Assembly (NCBI RefSeq): GCF_937952055.1
Contig: NZ_CALFYO010000009.1
Location: 12,602-76,601 of the forward strand
Length of the DNA stretch: 64,000 bases
Source: an uncultured Piscinibacter sp.
GTDB taxonomy: Bacteria; Pseudomonadota; Gammaproteobacteria; Burkholderiales; Burkholderiaceae_C
Reading direction: 5' to 3'
Positions 1-7,872 of the stretch are shown in pieces. Numbering within the stretch: position 1 is the first letter of the stretch; each line of letters opens with the position of its first letter. The notes beneath the pieces were generated by a model that saw only the letters and a list, made by a program, of their open reading frames with translations, had not been told where the DNA came from and did no database searches. The translations under genes were made by a program, and so were the position numbers.

Positions 1-1385
1 CTGCCCGCAGCGAGTGTGACATAGGCCTTCACCGCCTGGCCGAGCGTCTCGTCCGGCACGCCGACCACGGCGCAGCCGGTCACGCCGTCGAGCCGGTAGA
101 TGGCGTTCTCGACCTCGCGCGGTGCGACCTTCTCGCCGCGTGTCTTGATGATGTCGTCGCATCGTGCGACGAAGTAGAGGTAGCCGTCGGCATCGCTGCG
201 GAACAGGTCGCCGGTGTGCAGCACCACCTGGCCCGGCAGTGGCCCGGGGCGCAGCCGCGCGGCGGTCTCCGCCGGGCGCTCCCAGTAGCCGAGCATGATG
301 TGGCTGCCGCGCACGACGAGTTCGCCGGTGGCCCCGTTCGGCAGCCGCTGGCCGGTCTCGTCGACCAGCCAGTGCTCCTGGTTGGGCATGCCGCGGCCCA
401 CGCTGTCCGGGCGCGCGTCGATCTGCTCCGGCGGCAGGTAGCTGGCGCGCTTGCACTCAGTGAGGCCGTACATCGAGAACAGGCGCGCGTGCGGCCAGAG
501 GAGGCGCACGCGCTCGAGGTGCGCCTGAGGCAGCGCCGCCGCTGCGTTGGTGAGCAGGCGCAGCGCGGCGAAGTCGAAGCGTTCGGGCTGCGCCAGCCCG
601 AGCAGGGCGGCGAACAGCGTCGGCACCCCGGGAAACACCGTGACACGCTCGCGCTCGAGCGTCTGGGCCAGCTTGATGGGGAAGGCGGCGTGGCGCTCGA
701 TCACCACGGTGGCGCCAAGGCCCAGGCCCATCAGCAGGTTGTACAGGCCGTAGCTGAACACCGGCGGCAATGCGAGGCCGATGACGTCGTCCTCGCGCAG
801 GCCGAGGTAGCTCTGCACCGACATCCAGGCGCTGCACATGTTGAGGTGCGTGAGCATCACCCCCTTGGGCACGCCGGTGCTTCCCGAGGTGTAGATGATC
901 GCGGCAAGGTCCTGGTCGATGCGTGGCGTGATCGTCGCGGGTGCGGCCGCGTCGTCTCGCGGCCAGGCGCGTTCGAGCTCGCCCGCACCGTCGGCCGAGC
1001 CGGCCACGCGGCAACTGCGCAGATGGGACATGCGCAGCAGCGCTGGTCGCCATTGCGGCGCGAGCGGCGCCTGCGTGAGCAGCGCGGTGGCGCGCGTGTC
1101 CTGGGCGAGGAAGACCAGCTTGTCGGTCTTCGTCTGGGCACTGATCGGCACGAACACCGCGCCAGCCCGCAACACGGCATGCACCGCCACCGCGAACTCG
1201 ACGCCGGCCTCGAGCATGACCAGCACGCGGTCGCCAGGGCTCACGCCGTCCTCGCGCAGCGCCTGGGCGAGCGCGCGCACCCGGTGGTGCAGCGTCGCAT
1301 AGCTCACGCGCTTCTCGCCGGCCACGAGTGCGGTCTTCTCCGGCAGCCGCAGGCTGCTCTGTTCGAAGGCGTCGTGCAGCAGCAT
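1..1385 (-). CDS. AMP-forming acyl-CoA ligase, 3' end cut by window edge
   Basis: Adenylate-forming (ANL superfamily) ligase that would activate a carboxylic acid as acyl-AMP and pass it to CoA or an acyl carrier protein. The visible 461 residues start at ATG 1385 (MLLHDAFEQSSLRLPEK). The nucleotide-binding loop IIYTSGSTGVPKG lies near residues 163-175, the A5-type motif MYGLTE and the hinge motif TGDLFRSDADGY follow, then RGEKVAPREVENAI. The C-terminal catalytic lysine lies beyond the window. It is the last visible gene of a tight minus-strand operon, 3 nt after the amidotransferase stop, so it probably activates or scavenges an acid for the neighbouring ACP system. Similar ligases occur in exosortase-A exopolysaccharide loci. 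Substrate unknown. Confidence 0.9.
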   Translation of the reverse strand, partial: MLLHDAFEQSSLRLPEKTALVAGEKRVSYATLHHRVRALAQALREDGVSPGDRVLVMLEAGVEFAVAVHAVLRAGAVFVPISAQTKTDKLVFLAQDTRATALLTQAPLAPQWRPALLRMSHLRSCRVAGSADGAGELERAWPRDDAAAPATITPRIDQDLAAIIYTSGSTGVPKGVMLTHLNMCSAWMSVQSYLGLREDDVIGLALPPVFSYGLYNLLMGLGLGATVVIERHAAFPIKLAQTLERERVTVFPGVPTLFAALLGLAQPERFDFAALRLLTNAAAALPQAHLERVRLLWPHARLFSMYGLTECKRASYLPPEQIDARPDSVGRGMPNQEHWLVDETGQRLPNGATGELVVRGSHIMLGYWERPAETAARLRPGPLPGQVVLHTGDLFRSDADGYLYFVARCDDIIKTRGEKVAPREVENAIYRLDGVTGCAVVGVPDETLGQAVKAYVTLAAG

Positions 1386-1388
1386 GGC

Positions 1389-3326
1389 TCAGGCCGACAG
1401 GGGAAACGCCGACCCCTCGATGTGCTGCCGTTGCAGCAGCATCGTCGAGAGGATGCCGACGAAGGCCATGTTGTCGCCGAAGCCGATGGCGCGTCCGGCG
1501 CGGCACTTCTCCACCAGCTTGGCGACGGCGGCGGGTTCGAACAGGCCGGCACGGTCCAGCGAGGAGGGCGCGAGCAGCTCGGCCACCCAGGGGCGCGCCG
1601 CGCCGTGCTCGAAGAAGCAGGCGCTGTCGGGCGCGCGGTAGGGCTGTTTGCTGCGCCGCGTGATGCTCGCCGGCAGTTCGCGGCCGAAGGCGCGCTTGAG
1701 CAGTACCTTCTCGTAGAGCCCGCGCAGCTTCAGCCGCGGCGGCAGCCGGCAGGCGAACTCGATGACGCGGTGGTCGAGGAACGGAAAGCGCGCCTCGATC
1801 GAGGCCGCCATCGCCATGCGGTCGCCTTGCGCGGCGAGCAGGTAGCCCGACATCAGCGTGTGTGCCTCGACGTACTGGTCGCGCTCGAGCGGCTGCCATT
1901 GAGCGAAGCCGTCCGGCAGAACGTGCGCCAGGGCTTCGGCGGGATCCCAGGCGAGCAGCTTCTCGCGCCACTCCGGACGGAAGAACTGGAACACGCGGCG
2001 CGTCGTCGCCAGCCGCATCGCGTGGGCGAATCCGGGCTCGTCGACATCCTCCAGGCCGCTGCCGAAGTAGCTCTGCGTCAGGCTGCGCGCCGCCGCCGGC
2101 GACGTGGACAGGTAGGGGTAGAGGCGGCCGAGCAGTGCCGCTCGCCAGCGCGAGCCCGGCCGCCGCGCCACGAAGCGGCGCAGCGCCGCCTCCTTGAACA
2201 GGTCGTAGCCGCCGAACGCCTCGTCGGCGCCCTCGCCGGTGAGCACCACCTTGTAGCCTGCGGCGCGCACGCTGTCGGCGAGCAGCATCATCGGCGTCGG
2301 TGCGGTGCGCACCAGCGGAACCTCGGCATGCCAGACCGTGCGCGGAAAGGCTGCAGCAATGGCATCGCGCGTCGCCCGCATCGAGGAGTGATCGGTGTTC
2401 AGGTGTCGCACCAGCACCTGCTGGTGCGTGCTCTCGTCGAATTCGGCGTCGTCGAAGGTGAGCGAGAAGCTGCGCAGGGGCGTGTCGGTGTGGCGCGCGA
2501 TCAGCGTGGTGATGATCGAGGAATCCAGCCCGCCAGACAGGTAGGCGCCGACCGGCACGTCGGCGCGCAATTGCAGCCGCACGGCGTCGACCATCAGCGC
2601 GTGCAGGCGCTCGGCCAGCTCGTCGTCGCTGGCGCGCAGGCGCGGCGCATCGAAGCGCCAGTCCCAGTAGCAGCGCTGCTGCCGCCCCGCGGCGTCGAGC
2701 ACGAGCAGGTGGCCGGGCGGCAGCTGTTCGACGCCCTCGAACACCGTGCCGGTGCCCATCGGCGCCCAGTAGCTGAAGGTGGCAGCCAGGCCGGATGCAT
2801 CGAGCCGTCGTGCCAGGCCGGGCAGGGCGAACAGCCCCTTCACCTCGGAGGCGAAGGCAAAGCGGCCGTCGACCTCGGCGTGGAACAGCGGCCGGATGCC
2901 GACACGGTCGCGCGCGAGCACGAGTCGCCGGCGTACTCCGTCCCACAGTGCGATGGCGAACTGTCCGTTGAGCCGCTCGACGAACTCATCGCCGTGCTGC
3001 TCGTACAGGTGCACCAGCACCTCGGTGTCGGAGGCGGTGCGGAAGCGGTGGCCCTGGGCGATCAGCTCGGTGCGCAGCTCGGGGTAGTTGAAGATCTCGC
3101 CGTTGAAGCTGACCCAGATGCGCTCGTCTTCGTTGGCCAGCGGCTGCGCGCCGCCCTCGAGGTCGATGATGCTCAGGCGCGCATGGCCGAGCCCGACCGG
3201 CCCGTCGATGCGCAGGCCGTGGCCGTCGGGGCCGCGGTGATGCAGCGCGGCGACCATGGCGCGCACCTCTTCGGCGCGTGGCGGAGGCGCACCAGGCGGG
3301 CTCCACAGGCCGGCGATGCCGCACAT
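1389..3326 (-). CDS. asnB: Asparagine synthetase-type amidotransferase (glutamine-hydrolysing)
   Basis: A 645-residue class II amidotransferase. It should hydrolyse glutamine in the N-terminal Ntn domain and use the ammonia to amidate an adenylated carboxylate in the C-terminal synthetase domain. The start is fixed by Cys2 (MCGIAGLW), the N-terminal nucleophile after Met removal; longer upstream frames would bury it. The Ntn motifs RGPDGHG and FNGEIFNY are present, and the synthetase PP-loop SGGLDSS lies near 264-270. It begins one base after the ketosynthase stop and is followed by the acyl-CoA ligase, so it may amidate a pathway product rather than aspartate. Asparagine synthetase homologues often do this in polysaccharide and natural-product loci. 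Family sure, substrate open. Confidence 0.92.
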   Translation of the reverse strand: MCGIAGLWSPPGAPPPRAEEVRAMVAALHHRGPDGHGLRIDGPVGLGHARLSIIDLEGGAQPLANEDERIWVSFNGEIFNYPELRTELIAQGHRFRTASDTEVLVHLYEQHGDEFVERLNGQFAIALWDGVRRRLVLARDRVGIRPLFHAEVDGRFAFASEVKGLFALPGLARRLDASGLAATFSYWAPMGTGTVFEGVEQLPPGHLLVLDAAGRQQRCYWDWRFDAPRLRASDDELAERLHALMVDAVRLQLRADVPVGAYLSGGLDSSIITTLIARHTDTPLRSFSLTFDDAEFDESTHQQVLVRHLNTDHSSMRATRDAIAAAFPRTVWHAEVPLVRTAPTPMMLLADSVRAAGYKVVLTGEGADEAFGGYDLFKEAALRRFVARRPGSRWRAALLGRLYPYLSTSPAAARSLTQSYFGSGLEDVDEPGFAHAMRLATTRRVFQFFRPEWREKLLAWDPAEALAHVLPDGFAQWQPLERDQYVEAHTLMSGYLLAAQGDRMAMAASIEARFPFLDHRVIEFACRLPPRLKLRGLYEKVLLKRAFGRELPASITRRSKQPYRAPDSACFFEHGAARPWVAELLAPSSLDRAGLFEPAAVAKLVEKCRAGRAIGFGDNMAFVGILSTMLLQRQHIEGSAFPLSA

Positions 3327-3327
3327 C

Positions 3328-4389
3328 TCAGGCTGCGAGCTCCGGGCCGCTGCGGTGCTCGAAGCTCGACGCGTGCTCGCGGTGCAGCAGCGTGGCGGCG
3401 GCATCGAGCTCGACCACCGCCGCGCCCCAGGACAGGCCGACGCCGTAGCCGAGCATCATCAGGCGTTGTGTCGACTCGCGCTGCGCAGGCAGGCTGCGCG
3501 TCAGGGTCAACGCCACCGATGGGCCGCCGCAGTTGCCATGGTCCTCGATGGTCATCGGCACCTTGGCCTCGGGCAGCCCGGCCTTCTTCATCAGGTGCTT
3601 CATGATGAAGCGGTTGGACTGGTGGAACAGGTAAGCGTCGATCTCCTCCACGCTGCGACCGGACTGCGCCAGCGCGTCGCGGATCAGCGTCGGCACGCGC
3701 TTGATGGTGAAGTTGAAGATGCCGGCACCGTCCATGCGCAGCCAGAGGTCGCGCGGGTCGGCCGGCGTGCGGTCGCGGAAGGCGCCGCCGCGGATGATCA
3801 GTCCATCGTGGCCGCTGCCATCGGTGTGCAGGCAGAAGTGACTGGCTGCCGCGCCCGGCGCGATTTCCAGCGCCGTGGCCGAGCCGGCATCGCTGAACAG
3901 CAGCCGCGTCGCCTGGTCGTCGGGCGCGACGAAGCGGCTCGGCGTCTCGCCGTGCAGCATCAGCACGCGTCGGTGGCCACCGGCGTTGAGCATCGCCGCT
4001 GCCAGGTAGAGACCGTAGGGATAGCCCGAGCAGCCCAGCCCCATGTCGAAGGCGGCGCAATCGTCCGGCAGTCCCAGCCACTGGTGCAGCAAACAGGCCG
4101 TCGAGGGCAGGAAGTGATCGGGCGACTGGGTCACGAAGATCAGGCCGCTGACCGACCCGCGCGACCAGCCGAGCTCGCGCAACAACGACTCCGCGGCCTC
4201 GAAGCACAGGTCGGCAGCGGTCTCGCCCGGCGCGACAACGTGACGCTCGCGCACGCCGGCCATCTGCACGACCTTGCGCACCTCGTCGGGGTCGAAGCCG
4301 AGGTCGTCGGCGAGGTTGTTCTCGACGCGCGCCGGCACGCAGGTCGAGACGCCGGCGATGCGAAAGCCTTCGATGCTGTGGCGGCTCAT
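3328..4389 (-). CDS. FabH-like 3-oxoacyl-ACP synthase (KAS III family)
   Basis: A 353-residue thiolase-fold ketosynthase of the FabH type, expected to condense an acyl-CoA (or acyl-ACP) starter with malonyl-ACP. The Cys-His-Asn triad is visible: Cys120 in LGCSGYPYG, His256 in FHQSNRF and Asn286 in HGNCGGPS. Start ATG 4389 (MSRHSIEGF) has an AAGGAG ribosome site five bases upstream; a longer frame upstream of it has no such support. It sits between the FabL-like reductase and the amidotransferase. It is the only ketosynthase visible in the operon, so if the system is self-contained it would perform one condensation per starter. It is too diverged in my reading to be called the housekeeping FabH. 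Confidence 0.9.
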   Translation of the reverse strand: MSRHSIEGFRIAGVSTCVPARVENNLADDLGFDPDEVRKVVQMAGVRERHVVAPGETAADLCFEAAESLLRELGWSRGSVSGLIFVTQSPDHFLPSTACLLHQWLGLPDDCAAFDMGLGCSGYPYGLYLAAAMLNAGGHRRVLMLHGETPSRFVAPDDQATRLLFSDAGSATALEIAPGAAASHFCLHTDGSGHDGLIIRGGAFRDRTPADPRDLWLRMDGAGIFNFTIKRVPTLIRDALAQSGRSVEEIDAYLFHQSNRFIMKHLMKKAGLPEAKVPMTIEDHGNCGGPSVALTLTRSLPAQRESTQRLMMLGYGVGLSWGAAVVELDAAATLLHREHASSFEHRSGPELAA

Positions 4390-4450
4390 GGACGCTCCTT
4401 GGGGCAGGGTGAGAGGGGGCTGCGCCGGACGGGCCGCCGGCAGGCCAGCG

Positions 4451-5215
4451 TCATTCGAGGATCCGGGTGCCGCCATCCACCACCAGCGTCTGCCCGGCCA
4501 TGCCCGACGCCGCAGTGCTGCAGAGGAACTGCGCGGCGTGGGCCACTTCGTCGAGTCCGACGAGGCGGCCGCGCGGCGAGCGGCGCAGTGCATCGGCCAG
4601 GCGCTGCTCCCTGTCGGGGAAGGCGTCCCAGGCGTCGGTCTGCACGCTGCCCGGCGAGAGGATGTTGACGCGGATGCCGCGCGGCGCAAGCTCCACGGCG
4701 AGGTGCCGCGCCAGTGACTCGAGTGCCGCCTTCGAGGCGCCCACCGTCGCGTAGGCCGGCACGGCGCGCTCGGCGCCGGCACTGGACACCGCCACCAGCG
4801 CAGAGCCCTCGCCGAGGCGCGGCAGCAGCAGCTTGACCAGTTCGAAGAAGGCGCGCACGTTGAGCGACTGCGTCCAGTCCCAGTGCTTCACGCTGAGCTG
4901 CTCGAAGGGTCGGTGCACGCCGGTGGCGGCGCAGTGCACGATCGACAGGGGCATCGCGGGATCGAGCGCATCGATGCGTTCGTGCACCGCAGCCAGGCCC
5001 TTGGGCAGCGTGAGGTCGGCGCGCAGGGTCTCCAGCGCCAGGCCGGCCTCGCAGGCCTCGGCGGCCAGTGACTCGGCGCCGGCGTCGTTGCGCGCATAGT
5101 TCGCGATCACGGCCGCGCCCGCGCGGGCGAAGCGCAGCGAGATGGCGCGGCCGATGCCGCGCGTGCCGCCGGTGACGAGCACGCAGCGTCCGGCGAGGCC
5201 GAAGGCATCGTTCAT
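4451..5215 (-). CDS. FabL-like enoyl-ACP reductase (SDR superfamily)
   Basis: A 254-residue short-chain dehydrogenase with the N-terminal Rossmann motif GGTRGIGR near 16-23. The usual SDR Tyr-x3-Lys is absent: the active site reads AYATVGASKAALE, a Tyr-x6-Lys spacing (Tyr155, Lys162) that is the signature of enoyl-ACP reductases. The surrounding text (HWDWT near 111-115, KAALESLARHLAVEL, TDAWDAFPDRE) closely resembles the Bacillus FabL enoyl reductase as I remember it. The expected reaction is NAD(P)H reduction of a trans-2-enoyl-ACP. Start ATG 5215 overlaps the dehydratase stop by ATGA. Together with neighbouring ketoreductase, dehydratase, ketosynthase and ACP it completes an elongation cycle. 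Confidence 0.85.
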   Translation of the reverse strand: MNDAFGLAGRCVLVTGGTRGIGRAISLRFARAGAAVIANYARNDAGAESLAAEACEAGLALETLRADLTLPKGLAAVHERIDALDPAMPLSIVHCAATGVHRPFEQLSVKHWDWTQSLNVRAFFELVKLLLPRLGEGSALVAVSSAGAERAVPAYATVGASKAALESLARHLAVELAPRGIRVNILSPGSVQTDAWDAFPDREQRLADALRRSPRGRLVGLDEVAHAAQFLCSTAASGMAGQTLVVDGGTRILE

Positions 5216-5658
5216 GGCGTCTGCCCTGCGAGGAAGGCGTCGAGCAGCGGGTCGCTGAAGTCGGCCGACAGCGTGCCCGGCGGCACGAAGGTGAAGAAGA
5301 GTTGCGCCTGTGCGACCGTCTTCCCGCCGACATCGGCGCGGCAGTCGGCATTGGCGTAGCGGTCGGTGTTGGCGGTGATGGTGGCGTGCAGCATCACCTC
5401 GTCGTCGGGACGCACCCACTGGCGGAAGCTCGCCGAAAGGATCTTCGCCAGCATCGCCTTGCCACGAGCGCGCCGCTCGCCATCCAGCGCCTTGGCTGCG
5501 GCCTGCCCCATCATCTCGGTGAGCAGCACGCCGGGCACCACCGGAAAGCCGGGGAAATGGTCCTGGAAGTAGTCCTCGTCCGGCGGGATGTGCCGCGCGG
5601 CCTCGACGCGCACGCCGGGCTCCAGGCAGAGGATGCGGTCGACGAGAACGAAGCGCAT
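5212..5658 (-). CDS. FabZ-like 3-hydroxyacyl-ACP dehydratase (hotdog fold)
   Basis: A 148-residue hotdog-fold protein of the FabZ/FabA class. The active-site stretch DHFPGFPVVPGVLLTEMMGQ contains the candidate catalytic His34 and Glu48 with the conserved FPG-x-P-x2-PGV core, so it should dehydrate a 3-hydroxyacyl-ACP to the 2-enoyl thioester. Its length matches FabZ (about 145-150). It lies 17 nt after the ACP gene and overlaps the FabL-like gene by 4 nt, implying translational coupling of dehydratase and enoyl reductase. A thioesterase-like role cannot be excluded for a hotdog protein, but the His/Glu pair and the context favour dehydration. Confidence 0.88.
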   Translation of the reverse strand: MRFVLVDRILCLEPGVRVEAARHIPPDEDYFQDHFPGFPVVPGVLLTEMMGQAAAKALDGERRARGKAMLAKILSASFRQWVRPDDEVMLHATITANTDRYANADCRADVGGKTVAQAQLFFTFVPPGTLSADFSDPLLDAFLAGQTP

Positions 5659-5675
5659 GGAGCCGGCGGATCCGC

Positions 5676-5927
5676 TCAGGCGTCCTGGAGGGCGCCGCGC
5701 TGGCGCAGCACGTCGAGCAGGTCGGCCACGCTCTGCAGCCCCTCGATGGCGTCTTCCGCCAGGTGGATGTCGAAGCGCTCGTCGAGCGCGGCGATCAGCG
5801 ACAGCGTTCCCAGCGAGTCCCAGCCGGGGATGTCGTTGCGCGGGGTGTCCTTGCCGATGCGGCCGGGGGATTCCTCGAACACCTCGGCAATCCAGTGCAA
5901 TGCGTCTTCGGTCTTGATGGTCGACAT
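5676..5927 (-). CDS. Acyl carrier protein
   Basis: An 83-residue acidic carrier protein. The phosphopantetheine site is Ser38 in GWDSLGTLSL, followed by the helix-III region typical of ACPs. It should be converted to the holo form by a phosphopantetheinyl transferase encoded elsewhere and carry the acyl intermediates of the surrounding enzymes. The WDSLG context, rather than DSL in a strongly acidic AcpP helix, marks it as a specialised ACP and not the housekeeping AcpP. It sits 22 nt after the ketoreductase gene and 17 nt before the dehydratase gene, in the centre of the operon. Confidence 0.92.
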   Translation of the reverse strand: MSTIKTEDALHWIAEVFEESPGRIGKDTPRNDIPGWDSLGTLSLIAALDERFDIHLAEDAIEGLQSVADLLDVLRQRGALQDA

Positions 5928-5949
5928 GATCGGCCTGTGCGGCCCCTCC

Positions 5950-6717
5950 TCATTGGGCGGTGAACCCGCCGTCCACCGGCAGGTCGGCGCCGGTGATCCA
6001 GCGCGCGGCGGGTGACAGCATGAAGGCCGCGGCCTGCGCCACGTCCTCGGGCTGTCCGATGCCCAGCGGGTGGGCGGATTCGATCTTCTGCACGTGCTCG
6101 GGCGACAGCTTGCCGAGCGATTGGCGCGTCATCTCGGTGTAGACGAGTCCGGGCGAGAGACAGTTGGCGCGGATCTGGCGGCGTGCCAGTTCCACGGCCA
6201 GCGCGCGCACGGCAGCCGCCACTGCGCCCTTGCTGGCGCAGTAGCCGATCTGGCCCGGCATGCCCACGCGGCCGTACACCGAAGAAATGAACAACAGGCT
6301 GCCGCCTTCGGCCGTCATGACGTCACGACGGCAGAGCGAACGCGCGAGCTCGAGGCCGGCGATCAGATTGATGTCGAGCTGGGCGCGCACCACGTCCACC
6401 GTGTTGGTCGGCAGGGGCCGCGTTTCGACGACGCCGGCGGCGTGGCACAGCCCGTGCAAAGCCCCGACGTCCTGCCGCAGCGCCATCACCGCCGGCAGGA
6501 TGCGCTCGTGCTGTGCGAGGTCGAGTTCGACGAGGCAATGCGCGGCACCTTCCAGTTGCGCCGCCGTGCGCTGCAGGCGCGCACGGTCGCGCCCGACCAG
6601 CGCAATGCTCGCGCCGCGTCGTGCCAGCTCGATCGCGATCGCGCGGCCCAGGCCCGACGAGGCCCCGGTGACGACGATCCAGCGGGCGTCGAAGGAGAGT
6701 GCAGGAGGGATGGACAT
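5950..6717 (-). CDS. FabG-like 3-oxoacyl-ACP reductase (SDR)
   Basis: A 255-residue classical short-chain dehydrogenase. The cofactor motif TGASSGLGR lies near residues 17-25, the NAG-equivalent reads HAAGV, and the catalytic set is Ser145/146, Tyr159 and Lys163 (ISSVYGR and GYCASK). The C-terminus has the usual ITGADLPVDGG stretch. This differs from the second SDR of the operon, which has a Tyr-x6-Lys spacing, so this one is the likely ketoreductase and the other the enoyl reductase. Start ATG 6717 follows a GAGAG purine-rich stretch. It is the first of the closely packed core genes, 98 nt after the AAC(3)-like gene. Confidence 0.88.
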   Translation of the reverse strand: MSIPPALSFDARWIVVTGASSGLGRAIAIELARRGASIALVGRDRARLQRTAAQLEGAAHCLVELDLAQHERILPAVMALRQDVGALHGLCHAAGVVETRPLPTNTVDVVRAQLDINLIAGLELARSLCRRDVMTAEGGSLLFISSVYGRVGMPGQIGYCASKGAVAAAVRALAVELARRQIRANCLSPGLVYTEMTRQSLGKLSPEHVQKIESAHPLGIGQPEDVAQAAAFMLSPAARWITGADLPVDGGFTAQ

Positions 6718-6815
6718 GGAGAGACTCGACGCGAAGCCCGAGGCTACAGGGCGGGGCCGAGGATATCCCAGCGCCCGAGAGGCGACCGCCCCCTATCGCG
6801 CAGTATTTCGCGCTC

Positions 6816-7724
6816 TCACGCCCCCTCGATCGAGTGGTTGCGAGGCGCCTGCACCACACCTGACAGATCGTAGAAGAACTCACCGCGCCGGCTCATTTCG
6901 CTCACGCACGCTATCGCGTCGCGCACTCGAATCGCCTCGATCTGCGTGTTGCCCACGCGAACGCTGCGGATGGCGCCACGCGCTCGAAGGGCGCGCTCGA
7001 GCACCGGAAAGCGGCGGCGCTGGATGGCTTCGGGCGAGTAGACATGGGTGCGCACGGTGCCCGGCCGTCCGTCGCGGTCGATCACCGAGACCTCGAAGCA
7101 GTTCGCCGTGTAGAGGGGAAAGGGCAGCTGGGCGCTGACGAGGTGCTCGAGATGGTGGAAGAAGGTGAAGGTGCCGAACTCGACATTGAGGAACGCGACC
7201 ATTCCGTCCGCCTCGGCCAGGCGCTCGAACGGCGTGCCCGGACCGCAGGGGTGGATGCAGTGCTCGTGGCCTTCGATGAAGGACTCGGCGCGCGGACCTC
7301 GCACCAGCACAGGGTGCGTGGGATGAAGGCTGCGCAGCACCTCCGGCCGGCGTCGGAAGAATTCGGAGACCAGCCCCATCATCGAGGGCGTGCGGCGCAC
7401 GTCGAACTGTCTGAGCTTCTCGAGGTACTGCAACGACGAACTGCGATACGGCAGGGAGACCATCAGAAGGTGGCCGTTCGGACCGACCGCATCGATGAAG
7501 GTGTCGGTCAGCTCCTCGATCGAACCGCGGAAGCCGTGATGGGGCGCGAAAGCGCTGTGCAGCATCACGGCGTCGCCTTCGCGCACGCCGATTTCGCGCA
7601 GCGCCTGCAGCAGTTCGACGCGCCCGTAGGAGAGGAAGAGGCGGACAAACGAGGCCCGCAGTGCGAACCAGCGAGCCTTCAGCCACTTGCGCAGGTGGCG
7701 CGGCCGGAGAGAGATCGTGACCAT
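6816..7724 (-). CDS. AAC(3)-family N-acetyltransferase-like protein
   Basis: A 302-residue member of the aminoglycoside 3-N-acetyltransferase family. The family pattern is seen at MLHSAF near 54-59 and in the block RSLHPTHPVLVRGP near 131-144, with His134 and His137, followed by a GPGTPFERL stretch. In antibiotic enzymes the acyl donor is acetyl-CoA, but chromosomal homologues in surface-polysaccharide loci acylate amino sugars. As first gene of an operon with its own ACP and chain-modifying enzymes, it could transfer the product acyl group to an amine; that is inference. The N-terminal 35 residues are basic and hydrophobic (LRKWLKARWFALRASFVRLF) and may bind membrane. Resistance is not implied. 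Confidence 0.8.
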   Translation of the reverse strand: MVTISLRPRHLRKWLKARWFALRASFVRLFLSYGRVELLQALREIGVREGDAVMLHSAFAPHHGFRGSIEELTDTFIDAVGPNGHLLMVSLPYRSSSLQYLEKLRQFDVRRTPSMMGLVSEFFRRRPEVLRSLHPTHPVLVRGPRAESFIEGHEHCIHPCGPGTPFERLAEADGMVAFLNVEFGTFTFFHHLEHLVSAQLPFPLYTANCFEVSVIDRDGRPGTVRTHVYSPEAIQRRRFPVLERALRARGAIRSVRVGNTQIEAIRVRDAIACVSEMSRRGEFFYDLSGVVQAPRNHSIEGA

Positions 7725-7785
7725 GTTGGCATTCGGGGTGCCGCCTCCCAGCGTTGAGGGGGGAGCTGGCCGGACTGGCGGCCCC

Positions 7786-7819
7786 TACAATTTGAGTGAA
7801 CACCACGACGCTGTCGTGG
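7786..7819 (+). promoter_or_regulatory. Candidate -10 box and operator in divergent intergenic region
   Basis: The 148-nt gap between the AAC(3)-like gene (minus) and the toroid gene (plus) holds TACAAT at 7786-7791 and a perfect 7-bp inverted repeat, CCACGAC-GCT-GTCGTGG, at 7803-7819. A further CACGAC copy starts at 7825. The box has no good -35 at 17 nt. The repeat could be an operator controlling one or both divergent units. Confidence 0.4.
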
Positions 7820-7872
7820 GCTTTCACGACACTGTGCCACATGGCGCCCGCGTACCGACCCTGAGCCTGCGC

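Noticed and set aside
216..3605. Open frame of over 1,100 codons on the plus strand across the ligase and amidotransferase genes
   Set aside because: It is rich in Arg, Ala, His and Gln with no recognisable motif and lies exactly antisense to two genes with clear catalytic motifs. It is a high-GC shadow frame.
6816..7724. Aminoglycoside resistance gene
   Set aside because: The protein has the AAC(3) family pattern, but it lies in a biosynthetic operon and has no mobile context. Homologues of this kind often acylate other amines, so resistance is not claimed.
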